Assembly (NCBI GenBank): GCA_900239685.1
Contig: OENT01000536.1
Span: 1-64,000, forward strand
DNA: 64,000 nucleotides
Direction of reading: 5' to 3'
Source of the DNA: Rotaria macrura
Taxonomy: Eukaryota > Rotifera > Eurotatoria > Philodinida > Philodinidae
The notes beneath the pieces are model-generated. The model saw only the letters and a list, made by a program, of their open reading frames with translations. It was not told the DNA's origin and did no database searches. Within the stretch, counting starts at the first letter, position 1. Each line of letters begins with the position of its first letter. Below are positions 1-10,794 of this stretch, piece by piece. The position numbers and the translations under genes were made by a program.

Positions 1-1515
1 CTCAATGGAATATTATAAAAGAGAAAAGTTGGTCCCAGAACTTTTTTCCGGCTCTGTAAATTCTGGTTTAAAGCGCTTAGGATTCATAATCATCTAAATT
101 TTATATGATAATCTATATAAATTTCAGTATCCAATGAAAGCGTCTCAATACCTAATCTCAAAATAGAAGCATGCATGCATAGAAATGAAATGTTCAATAT
201 ATTTTAGAAAGAGCTTAAAACTTCATACGCTTAGATATAGACTTCCTGGAGTACTTAATTCCAAAATAACAGTGACAATGACAAGTCATTATATTGCCAA
301 CACATTCTATACCTTCTTCTCCGTGTTGATTCTTATTCGACTACCATCGGGAACAACTAATTTACGATCAAACTATGGGAAAATCATGAAACTGTTGAAT
401 TCGTACACACAATAGCAACGTTCACAATATGTGTGTTAGGGGAGAGCGGCTACCATTCCTCTTTTTCAGTGTCTGCAAAATTTAAGAATTCTGTGTGCGA
501 CAAAAAATATTAGCAAGACCCACTCTTAAGAATATCGAGAGCCTCACATAGCAGAACGAAACCTTTCTCAATACACCGATTCTACTGTACTTAACTATCG
601 ATTAGCAGTTAAAATCATTCCACAACAGTAGTAAGAGAAAAAAATTCGGAAATACTGACAGATAGAAGATTATTTGCAAAACACTTATACTTTTTTTAAT
701 GAAGAACCAGCTAAGATCGAAACTCGTATTTGTTACAAGTTGAAGGGCGTCGGAAATCTGTAATTCCCTGCCTTTTCTGCAAGACTATAAATACTGACGA
801 ATCGTATTGTTTACCAGACCTTACTCAATAAATAGGAAACAATCAGCTTAATCCGTAAAATTACTTTTCTCCATTTCCATGCAGCTACAAGTATTGTTCC
901 CGATGCTTCCTTCTAGCTATAATTATCGTGCTCGACACTTCCTTTTAACTGCGACAACCGCTCGCGATACTACCTTAAAGCAATAATTAACGTTCTTGAC
1001 ACTTCCGAGTAACTTTAATTTTGCTACCGAGTCCTTCCGTCATGTATATAGTTTCCAACAGTGAAAATTCCTATCCAAAGACTTGTTTACAGTGATAGTC
1101 AGATACTATGTGCATGAATCAGATCCAAGGATGCTGGCAATTGTTTCTCTTGAACTGTGAATTAATAGCACATCGATTAGATTATTACGGTTTGAGTTAA
1201 GTTTGTCTTCGAATCGACTTTGAAGCCGGTGTCTAAACATGTGTTTCAAAAAGCAATTGCTCATCACATGTAATGTTCAGCTCAATCCTTGCACGGATAA
1301 ATTCACAATGTTTTATGTTCAGTTCAAGATACGCACTGTCAAGATCTTGTCAAATCATCCTTCCGAATTTGTTCGATCTAAGCAGCTCATATGAAAATCC
1401 TGTGATTCATGTAGATTTGTGTACATCTATTCTTTTTCCTTATTTTATAAAGTATCATCTTATTCCTTGGTCAGATATTACAGCTAGATTAGAAAAAATT
1501 ATGGATTGATGGGTG
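1..1515. other. AT-rich intergenic DNA, nothing recognised
   Basis: Only short, unsupported open frames occur (for example 185-415 and 1273-1509 on the plus strand), with no conserved motif, no splice-linked continuation and no repeat structure that I could identify. Confidence 0.6.
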
Positions 1516-1797
1516 GTACCGAGGCAGACATTTAACGGGTAGAAAACCGCTTTAACGCATCATTGTTGCGTTTATGGCGTTTTAACACGTTGAAACGTGT
1601 TTGTGACAAGAATGTGCATTTTAAAATCGTTTTTACAGTTTAACTTAAAGTAGTTCGTTAAAAACGGATGAAAACGACCTAATTTCAGTTTTTCGATCAA
1701 TAAAACCGTTTTAACAAAAATTTTCTGTTTTGAATTTAGCAGTCGGAATATTAAATTATTGTATCAATTGATATATCATTTCAATATATCAATCTAT

Positions 1798-2329
1798 AAT
1801 TTGGTCTTTTATTTCATCTTCTTCACTAGTCGACGATCTTGACATCCTTCTTTCCAGCTTCTTGTAGATACATTCTTGTCTAGCGAGGCAAGAATCATAT
1901 CGTAAGGCAAGATTCTTTTTTCTTTCTTGCCCATGAATCTAGGCTGATCTCAAAGGAATTGTGAATATCTTGGCTTTCTTGCCAGATTCCATATCTTCTT
2001 GAAGATCCGATAAGATTCTTCTTTTCTTCCTTCAACCAGAATCTGGTCTGACGTTGCTGAATTTATCCATGAACATCAGACAGGATTCTGGTTGAAGGAA
2101 GAAAAGAAGAATCTTATCGGATCTTCAAGAAGATATGGAATCTGGCAAGAAAGCCAAGATATTCACAATTCCTTTGAGATCAGCCTAGATTCATGGGCAA
2201 GAAAGAAAAAAGAATCTTGCCTTACGATATGATTCTTGCCTCGCTAGACAAGAATGTATCTACAAGAAGCTGGAAAGAAGGATGTCAAGATCGTCGACTA
2301 GTGAAGAAGATGAAATAAAAGACCAAATT
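1798..2329. repeat. Near-perfect hairpin: 258-bp inverted repeat with a 16-base loop
   Basis: Arms 1798-2055 and 2072-2329 pair base for base (sum of paired positions constant at 4127). The only mismatches noticed are near the loop (2044/2083, 2045/2082, 2052/2075). The outer ends are AATTTGGTC / GACCAAATT. The arms are rich in CAAGAAT-type words and carry no open frame of note. It could be a foldback transposon, a hairpin-RNA source, or an assembly inversion. Confidence 0.9.
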
Positions 2330-3326
2330 CTGTAATACAAGATTTTGACAATAAATGACGTCGAAATAGTGAAAAATTATAGTCATTTCTAAAATGGTGT
2401 GTGAACGAGTATGACAGGAACTTCCTTCATCTTCCTCTTTAAAGTTTGTTTTAGAATCTTTTTATGGTTTTGTTGATGAAGATGTACATGGGCACTACCA
2501 ATATTTTTGCTAATGAAATTCCATTATTTTGCATTCAAATCTTTTTCAGACATAGATGATGATGTAGTGTGCTGATTCATATGTGAACAAAACTAGAAAA
2601 TCAACCTGATAGACTAAAATCTCCTTTAAACGATAATGTTCAACCAGTGGTTGATTGAAATCATGATGAATGTACTCTGACATAGTTGAATCCCTTGAAG
2701 CGATTAAAAGCGGGCGCGCCTATAATACAATTAAAAAATAAACTAAAATATCTAGTGTTTTTATGGAAAAGAATTTTTTATTCTTATTTCCATTGAAGTT
2801 GTTCTTTGCGAACAACGAAGAAAACTTTTTCAAGTGTATACATTCGTACTTACCTTCATTTCTTAAATTCAACGTACTTAGTGAACAATTATGTTTGTCG
2901 AATTCAGAAGATTATCTATGTTAAAGAAAATGTTATCGATTGATTTATGTTTTCGCATACACATAGAAGCCACGTAGCCTTCTCAATAATTCATACTTCT
3001 ATTTACAAAAAAACCAGGATGCTGCCAAAAGTTGTCAATATCCCACCCTCAGAGAAACCTACAATTCACATAAATATGCTGAAAAAGTCATAATTAAAAT
3101 AGTGAAAATACTAGAATTGATCCGTTCACATTGTAAAACAATATTAGCGTGGAAAATATGACTTGAAAATATTTTGTATAAAATTATTTTAAATGTTTTA
3201 GCATAGAAATATTAAAATTTATTTTAAATATAAATTCTTGTAGTTTTAATTTACCTTAAGTTTAAAAAGCGCATACTTAATTCAATATATATAGACATTC
3301 GCTTTTTGTATTGATAACAGTATACC

Positions 3327-3376
3327 TGACTCAATGGCACGAGGTGAGTGAAATACAAAGTCCCTTGTTCGAATCT
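3327..3376 (+). other. Degenerate tRNA-like promoter (A box and B box), possible tRNA relic or SINE head
   Basis: TGACTCAATGG at 3327-3337 matches the A-box consensus TRGCNNARYGG except at one base. TGTTCGAATCT at 3366-3376 matches the B box GGTTCGANTCC except at two. The 39-base start-to-start spacing is a little short for a tRNA. The T stem does not pair properly, so this is not a functional tRNA. No poly-A or terminal repeat marks a SINE. Confidence 0.3.
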
Positions 3377-3845
3377 GATCTACACCGAAATAATTAAAAA
3401 TCATTTTCAATAATAGAAATGCTTTCCTCAAAACTACCATAAATACATTTCCCGATATCTATTGAAACGAAAGTGTTTCAAGTCTAGCGAAAATATGTGA
3501 AGAAAATAAAGATCGTGTCCCAGCGTAGATTTCAGAGAAATTTCTTCTTCCTGTTGCGTCTACATTTTTTTCACCAGTTTTGCAATCGTCAATAAAAAAG
3601 TTAGTTACATTATCGTCTATGAAATATTTTTCAACCGTTTATAGACATTTTAATGAGAAACACTCAAATCGTTAAAGATGTTTGATTAGTAGCCGAAAAC
3701 TCGTTAAAATACCTGAAATGCGTTAAAATGAGATTTTTCGTAAACAATGATTAACGTGTTTTTGGCGACTAATCAAACATTTTTAATGATTTACATATTG
3801 ATGTGTCTAAACGCCGTTTCAGCCGTTTCCTTGTCTACCTGGGTA

Positions 3846-6160
3846 ATGCATATCTCAGAACCAAGATGTTTATGCGTTAGCATTAAGAAACAACAAGTTA
3901 TTTATAATACTGATTAGCAATACGAGCCGAAATTGAACGAAAGAATGCGTTTTCCATTATTCGCAGTCATGGTTAAAACAACGCCAAGTGTGGGAACACA
4001 ATTGTGATAATTTTCTTCACACATTACTCTTCATCATGAATTAGACATACTTATTCTCCTTATTTCGTTAAAGCAATTTTTTGTGGTACATTAGATAACT
4101 GAAGAAAAACTAATTTTTCTACCCAGGTGATGATGGGATACAACGACATTTTCTTTTATTCACTTCCATTATATCATAAAAAAATTATTTAACAAAGACA
4201 GAATTATGGAAAGCCTCAAACAAAAAAACTCTTCATAATCAGATAATTGACGGGTGATATTGTTTACAAACAGCCCTCGAGAGCCTCCATGAGATCCTCA
4301 TGCACCACCACATTATACGAAGCCCTCGCCAAACGTTAAATTTTTGATTTTTGGTATGTGTTCCAAAGGAAATTGTTTGAAACTAATAAACCTAAATTTT
4401 TAGCTTAGTCGCATTGTTATATTAAAGTTAGCCTCGATCAAGAGCTAACAAAATCTGCCTAGTATGAACAAAGAAAATGATGAATTCTTTCATAAGTGTC
4501 TAGTAAAATTAGACTATCGTAAATGAGAGATTGTCCCTGTGAAATATACTAAATCAAAGAGGATTTGTAGAAAAAATAATGAGCTATTTGGAATATCCTA
4601 TATTATATTATTGGCTACCATTAATGACAAATGTAATTGGAAATTCGCTGTTTTATGTCATTTAACTTTTGAAATTATATCTGCTGGCATTTATGAAAAT
4701 CATAGTTCTTCAGATTGAATTTTTTGTATGCGATATGTAACTTTTGATTCTCTACGAATCAGGCATTGCCATCTGAAAAATACAGTCATTGATAAAAGTT
4801 TATGCGAATTGTTGTTCGTATTTTTCTTAAATTTGCCTTTTAGTGCTACTAAAGAATACATATCTGACTCAATAATGCTAATTTCAAATATTATGAGACG
4901 CATGGGGCTCTTTGATGCAAACGATACGGAAGATATCCGGCCACTATTCAATATTCTTCATGATCACAGTGTCGTTTTCATGCTAGAATGGATGCAACTA
5001 TTTTTCATAATTTGTAATCTCGAGCCTTGAGATTTTGCTTAAGAGTAAAACAATTAACGTTATATACGTAAAGTCAAAGAGCGAGAATTCCTTCAATCTA
5101 TATCTCAGGACTGATTCTGTTCGATCATCCCTCACTGTGTCCGAAATCTCAATGTGGTCAAGATCAGAACAGCACGGTGGAAGCTAAAATCATTTGAGTT
5201 ATATAGCGCGAGAATCTACGAATTCAGATAGGGATTTGTCAAAAAAATGAAATGTTGGTCGTCAGAAAACCAATGTTTTACAGATGTTTAGTTAAGAATT
5301 CCTTTCATACATGAACAATAAAAGATGAGAGCGATAGAACTTTTCCTTTCCGTAGGTTATGTCAATCTTGATTGAAATTATAAACTACGAAACAAAACTT
5401 GATTGATAAAAAAATGACACCGATACATTGATGGAATCCACAATATTATCGATCAATTACCGCGTTTTTTTTCTGTGTCATGTTAATTTCTATGCCGCAA
5501 ATAAGAAATTCGAAATACAGCTCAGCGTCTGAATCACTTTTTAAGTAGGAAAACCCCCTCAACTAGAAAAAATCTTCATGAACAGATAGATTTGCTTCTG
5601 TATCGTATTACATCATGAAAGCAACATCTCATACCATCTGCAACATCAACAAAATTATAGATTTGGACTGATTAGTAAGAAGGTTAAAGAAAAATTCAGA
5701 CATCGAAGTCCTTGACAACTTGGTCATTTGCTTTAAATATTATTCAATACTGTGAACAAAGTGATCAATGCGTCTTGTTCGAAAAGATGTTGTCAAAAAC
5801 CTTTCATGTAACTTGACTATTATTTGAACTCGATTCGTTCGTGTTTGTTTTTCGGTCAGTTGCCACTATGCCAGGTTTACTGTGAATTTTTTTCTGATCG
5901 AAATTTTCCAGTGTTGTAACGTAACATTCGAATTTCCTTCATTGTGCAGATCCGCAATGTTGTTTATTCAATTATTTTTAGATATTTGAATAATGGAACT
6001 GACCAACTCATGATTCAAATAGGATTTATTACAAGAAAAATAAATATCCCAAAACATGTTTTATGGAAATATGCGAATATAAAATTATTATTTTTCGGTT
6101 ACGAGCGTGTGTTACGTATGAACTAGATAATGCCTAAACTGCAATAATTACTCAAAGTCA
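3846..6160. other. Intergenic DNA without a recognised gene
   Basis: This stretch holds overlapping open frames at 4700-4951 (minus) and 4728-5030 (plus) and one at 5944-6126, none with a recognisable motif or splice-supported extension. Base composition is ordinary AT-rich sequence. Confidence 0.5.
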
Positions 6161-6229
6161 TTTCAAATCGAAAAAAATGGAAAAATCCAGAAAAAAGGTT
6201 TATAGTGTTTCTCTTTCAATGTTGTTTCA

Positions 6230-6420
6230 TCAATGGTCCTGAGGAAACAATTTTTCACATATTTCCCCTGCCAGTTTCCCTCAGGAATCGGGAATTCCCA
6301 TGGATATACCGGAAACGAGAATAAATTTGCTTCCTGTGGAAACGTGAACGGGAAACGGAAAGTAAAAACAGTCGTTCCCGTCGGGCTCTCTTTTCCCAAT
6401 TATAAGGGATAACAATAATT
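6230..6420. repeat. GGAAACGG/TTCCC-rich patch
   Basis: A roughly 190-base patch with many TTTCCC, GGGAAAC and CCGGAAAC words, richer in GC than its surroundings. It resembles the larger islands at 6955-7310 and 7899-8165 and may be a decayed relative of them. Confidence 0.4.
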
Positions 6421-6954
6421 TTTATCCCTACCATTTATCCAACCTGGTTTCAATGTATAGGGCTGCCCGAAACATGGTTACACGTATAGTGAATATCATG
6501 GTTTAATCTAAACATATACCAAGACACAGTACTCAAGCAGACAGATATTTTAAAAAGCTCGTTTTGCGACTTGAAAGCGGAAATTAATCACCGTTTTACT
6601 ATCCGAAAGTGAAACATTTGCTCAAAAAAAAGTGTTTCTTGCGTTATTTCAATGAGCATTAATGAATCACAATCGAGCTTCCATTTTGAGCGTTTAAACA
6701 CATAATTTCCCAAATATTTGCTTGCTTGAATAGTGTCGAGATAGATAATTGCTATTTCTCTTAAGAACATAACCAGATTCTTGCTCACCCACTTACAAAC
6801 TGTCACGAATAATTTTCAACAAATAGAACAACCACTAGGATGAAATTTTCTAAAAAAATAAGATTCGCATGTGTGAGATGCACTGCTGTTTCATGTGTTA
6901 TTATTTTTGCACCTTGGCTTACTTATGGCATATTTTGGCTGAAAAACCAGGTCG

Positions 6955-7310
6955 TTCGTTCCGGAGCCCGGATCCGGCCGGAACCCGCAGGAAACGGGAT
7001 ATTTGCCGGCTTCTTCCTGCCGGTTCCGGTGTATTTCCGGCAGGAAACGGCTGGAAAAACCACCGGAACATCGAAGCAGTATTCCGGCCGGAAATATCCA
7101 TACCAGGAACCTGGATATTCCCGCGACTTCCGCAAACCGGAAATTTCAACGAAATACCTCGGATGAGCCAGGAACCTACCGGAACTATGGCAAGTTACGC
7201 CAGGATCCTACCGGAAAACAGCACAATCCGACAAAGGAACATCGGAAAACAGTTCGAATCCGCCGTATTCCGACAAAATTATTTCTGCTTCGGAAATCAG
7301 GCATCCGCTT
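6955..7310. repeat. GC-rich island made of CCGGAA/GGAAACGG words
   Basis: About 350 bases in which CCGGAA, TTCCGG and GCAGGAAACGG recur every few tens of bases in both orientations, inside AT-rich DNA. Open frames of 70-147 codons occur in several frames on both strands at once, which is a composition effect and not coding. The word CCGGATCCGGCCGG near 6968 recurs in the same orientation near 8139 in the next island. Confidence 0.6.
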
Positions 7311-7895
7311 GAAAAACAATTACATCGAATATTAAATTCTCAATTATATCATTCCTAGATACTCAAATCATCATTTTTCAAAAAAAGACCTTTAAAGGTC
7401 TTTTTGGGGATTTTTTTCCTAAATCCTTCATTTTAAGGACAATGTCCACGACATGGATAGTTTAGCATATTTTCATGGGTTCGCGCGAAAATTTTAGATG
7501 TGTTACTCAAAGTCTTATTGTTTTCAGTGCATTATTATGCACTCAAAATTTCCTCGATAAAAATTTGAAAGGATAAGTCATTTAGAGACTTTAGAAGCGT
7601 CACTTACCTTGATTGAAGACTCAGGAAAGTCTCAAAACGCTGTTGTTTAACATGTGTCGTGTTCTTACACATATCGTTTTCGGTTTGCCAAAGTCTAAAA
7701 ATCTGATTTTTAGGTCTTCGGACTTAAAATTCCCATTTTCGTGACAAAATCAATTTTAGAAAGAAATGTATAATGTTTCACTAGAATGCGTTTTGTTCCC
7801 AGGGTATCTTCTGTTGTTTTAGGTTTGTTTAAAAAGAAGTAAAAGCTGGCTTCGAAATTCGGAGACTTTGCTTGGTAATTCTGAGTATTTAGCGA
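7311..7895. other. Spacer between two GC-rich islands
   Basis: AT-rich DNA containing a small inverted repeat (AAAGACCTTT / AAAGGTCTTT near 7384-7403) and no gene. It could be the interior of one larger element bounded by the two islands. Confidence 0.4.
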
Positions 7896-7898
7896 TGT

Positions 7899-8165
7899 TT
7901 GAGAAACGGCCAGATGAGTTTTCGTGAGCTTAGCGGAAACGGTCAGATCCGAGCCGTGCTCTCTCGGGATGGGAAAATAGCTTTTTCCGTTATCGGTATC
8001 CGGTCCGGAAACGGTCGGATCTGGACCGTATGCTGTCCCGGCTTGGAAACGGTGTTTTCCGTCGACGGATCCCGTGTAGGAAACGGGAACCGTATCGGTG
8101 GATACGCTCCGGTGCCCAGAATTGGTGGGAAGTAAGCCGGATCCGGCCGGTTCCCGCCGTATGTC
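7899..8165. repeat. Second GC-rich island made of GGAAACGG/TCCGG words
   Basis: AGCGGAAACGG, CCGGAAACGG, TTGGAAACGG and AGGAAACGGG occur within 220 bases, and the patch ends with GCCGGATCCGGCCGG. As in the first island, simultaneous open frames on both strands reflect high GC, not genes. Confidence 0.6.
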
Positions 8166-8269
8166 TCGGACCTGGGAAACTCATAAAAACAGTACTAACA
8201 AAGTATTACCAACTCATAATGGGAAACAGCGATTAAGAACGTAACACATCCATTATTTGATGTACCTGC

Positions 8270-8339
8270 GGGTGTGGATGTTGGTGTAGTTTTTCTGGCA
8301 ACTTCTACCCACACTTGCTACACCATCACCTTCACACCC
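8270..8339. repeat. GT/CA-rich inverted repeat
   Basis: GGGTGTGGATGTTGGTGTAG at 8270-8289 is imperfectly complementary to 8318-8339 (reverse complement GGGTGTGAAGGTGATGGTGTAG without its two extra bases). Another CA-rich patch of the same flavour lies near 8904-8925. Between these, two similar direct copies of a GAGCAAGGAYGAAAC motif occur at about 8372 and 8555. Confidence 0.6.
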
Positions 8340-9196
8340 ATACCCTCATGCCATCTTACTTGTCTTTTGAGCAAGGACGAAACGCGTCACAGTTGCTACT
8401 AAAACACCCATTTTATGCCATAGTAATCGACTATATTCATCAGGGTTTTTGTTGAACATTTTGATTGAAACAGTAAGTTGATCGTATAATTTAACTGTGG
8501 TAAAATAGATGCTTGAATAACTGTACAAAGTTTAAGCCATCTGAGAAGTTCTTTGAGCAAGGATGAAACCGTTTTTGTGTTGCTTATAACACACCCTCAC
8601 CCTTCATATATCATGGAAACACATCCTGTATAAGAAGCACTACTATTAACTATGTTAAATTTATTTTTTTTCTCTATGAAATTGACGAATTTGTGTAGAA
8701 TTGAGATACATTTATGTAGTGATCAAGATATTCTTTATGCTGGAAGTCTATTTCAAGACTTTTATAGACATTTATAATTTTTATATTTTTCATTGAGCTA
8801 TAGTAATAGAATGCAACATGCCTGATGATGAACGGATTTAAGCCCCGTTCGAAATGCATCGTATGATGGCTTGGTATCTAATTATACTTCGTTGAAACAC
8901 GCTCACCCGCACTCCACATCCACTTAAGAAGATGATTAAAAATTGGAATGATATGAACTAATCTGGAATTAATCATCATTATCAGCTTGAATTGCTCTAT
9001 CCATTCGTCTGATTAAGCTTTACCTTTGACTTATAAGGCAAAGAGATTTCCGTTGAGCCCTTGTGTTCTTCTTTGAAGTACACACAAAAGCTAGAAGTCA
9101 GTCGAACACAAGTGAATTTTAATTATTCTATAAAAATGCTATTTCAGTGTTTCATTCTAAAACTATTATCCCCACACTCAGATTATAAAAAGTAAT

Positions 9197-9350
9197 CCCA
9201 GTGAAACCTTTTGATTGATTTTAATCGAATCATTCTGTAACAAAATCAAAAGCGATTGATAATTTTGACTTTGTTGCAGAATAATTCGATTCAAATTCAC
9301 CTAAACTTTTTTCTGGAAATGAATCAAATCGAAATCGATCAAAGTGATTA
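9197..9350. mobile_element. Imperfect palindromic element (CCCAGTG family), copy 1
   Basis: It starts with CCCAGTGAAA and contains TTTTAATCGAATCATTCTG followed by the inverted AGAATAATTCGATTC. The same architecture (CAGTGAAA/TTTCACTG ends, TAATCGATT and TGCAGAATAATCCGAT interior words) is seen at 18429-18690, so the two are probably copies of one small foldback element. Confidence 0.45.
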
Positions 9351-9829
9351 CTTAGACATGAGCATAAGCAAAAAAAGAAATGAAACTTTCTAGACTTTAT
9401 CATTGTTTCTTGAATAATCGCAAGAGAGTTTGTTGATGCAATTAGAAAATGAATATTTTGATTTTACAAGATCTATCATAAGAAGAAAAGCTGTCCTCAG
9501 AGACTATTGAACTTGTTAAATCGATTGAATAAATTCGAGAGTATGCGTTTCCATTTATCTGAACTAATCGGTTTATCTCAACTCATATAGTACAATCAAT
9601 ACATGAGCCGATTGTCCCACATTGCTCAACTGATTTGTGGGATGATCAAATAATTTCGTTGTTTTTTAATTTCCCTATTACATGTTTATCTTAGTAAATG
9701 AAATATTGTTGTGTTAACTTGATTACTATCTTTTATGTTCAGCTTTTATGAAACTGATAAAAAGCTTAATGTCAAAATAACGTGTTTATCTAATTGTGAC
9801 AATGAATGATAAATGAAGTTTTTTTTTCT
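9351..9829. other. AT-rich intergenic DNA, nothing recognised
   Basis: No coding pattern, RNA gene or repeat could be identified here. Confidence 0.5.
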
Positions 9830-10794
9830 GCTGCAATGTTTATTCAATGCGTTGTTGGAAGATAATGGCAAGGATCGAATTGAATCGAAGCAAACAAGAT
9901 TACTTAATTCCCTCAGATTCGTTGCCTTTTGTTCAACAATTTTTCCATTATCAATATTGAATACAAAACAAATAATGTTTTCTTTTCATCTGTTGTGCTC
10001 AATAATTCAACCCATAGACGTTTTTCTGCATCGAGTACATTATAGTTTGTTGGCCAAAATATTACTCAAATGGAATTTTACTTTTACCAATGCGATCAAA
10101 TTCAAGTTCAACTTTTGCTGTCATATAGACTTCAAGTAAATGCCAGACGCCGTCCGTTAATTCAGCTGGATAGACGAAGAGCAATAAGTCGATCTTTAGC
10201 AGAATCATAGTCAAGGTCATATACTGAATAATCTCCAGGTATTGGACTACGTACATTTAACTTTTCTGTATCTATATTGATGCCATTGAGTGTCGAATCT
10301 ACAACATTATAATACAATAGACGTTTCGATGCAAAAACTATGATAACACTAAATGAACCAGCTGAATATATTCCAATAGATTTCATAAGGCCTGTTCTTT
10401 GATTGATTTTAGCTTTTTCTAAACTTGGCTTAGACTTGAAACTTTCTCTGATACCATAAATGTTACCGTTCTCGTGCATTACTCCAACATGATACAGTGC
10501 TGTGTAATTATCTTTTTCTAGCAATGATAAGTTAAGTTTGATTGACTTAGTTTCCACATGAATCATCAGTAGGAGAAAATAAGTCATAGATTTACTATCA
10601 GAGGTATTATACGTACTAAGGTATGTACGATTATCTATTTTTACGGTTGCTGATGGACTCCGAAAAACTGAACCGCCTAAATCTAACACAAGATGATGAG
10701 ATGATGAATTATAAAGTTCGATAAACTGTGTATCAAGCGTTGTTTGATCTATGCCAAAGAGCTGACATGAAAAGCTCGAGAAAAACGAAATCAT
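9830..10794 (-). pseudogene. Degenerate gene remnant, possibly a beta-propeller-type protein, with frameshifts
   Basis: A 210-codon open frame starts at the ATG at 10794 and ends at 10162. Coding-like sequence then continues in other frames: after DYDSAKDRLIALRLSS the next frame reads PAELTDGVWHLLEVYMTAK, and after another shift NVLDAEKRLWVELLSTTDEK, then FNIDNGKIVEQKATNLREL down to about 9830. The continued hydrophilic, codon-biased sequence across three frames indicates a gene broken by at least two to three indels; no GT-AG introns that would repair it were seen. The units YSVYDLDYDSAKDRLIAL and NVLDAEKRLWVELL recall the blades of beta-propellers, but I do not recognise the family. A stop lies just upstream of the ATG, so the 5' end may be original or truncated. 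Confidence 0.5.

Larger units (their letters stand above)
1517..3843. mobile_element. Candidate composite non-autonomous element with imperfect TACC(G/C)AGG ends
   Basis: The left end TACCGAGGCAGACA and the reverse complement of the right end (TACCCAGGTAGACA) match at 12 of 14 bases. Just inside both ends the DNA is enriched in TTAACG/CGTTTTAA words (1550-1720 and 3600-3830). Between them lies a long hairpin and ordinary AT-rich DNA. No open frame for a transposase and no clear target duplication were seen, so the two ends may instead belong to two separate elements. Confidence 0.35.

Noticed and set aside
4700..5030. Overlapping open frames on both strands, including a 100-codon plus-strand frame
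   Set aside because: No recognisable motif, no splice-supported extension and no codon pattern distinguishing one strand.
6840..7335. Overlapping open frames of 70-147 codons on both strands
   Set aside because: They occur in several frames at once in a GC-rich word array, where stops are rare by composition. The peptides are repetitive and share no coherent domain.
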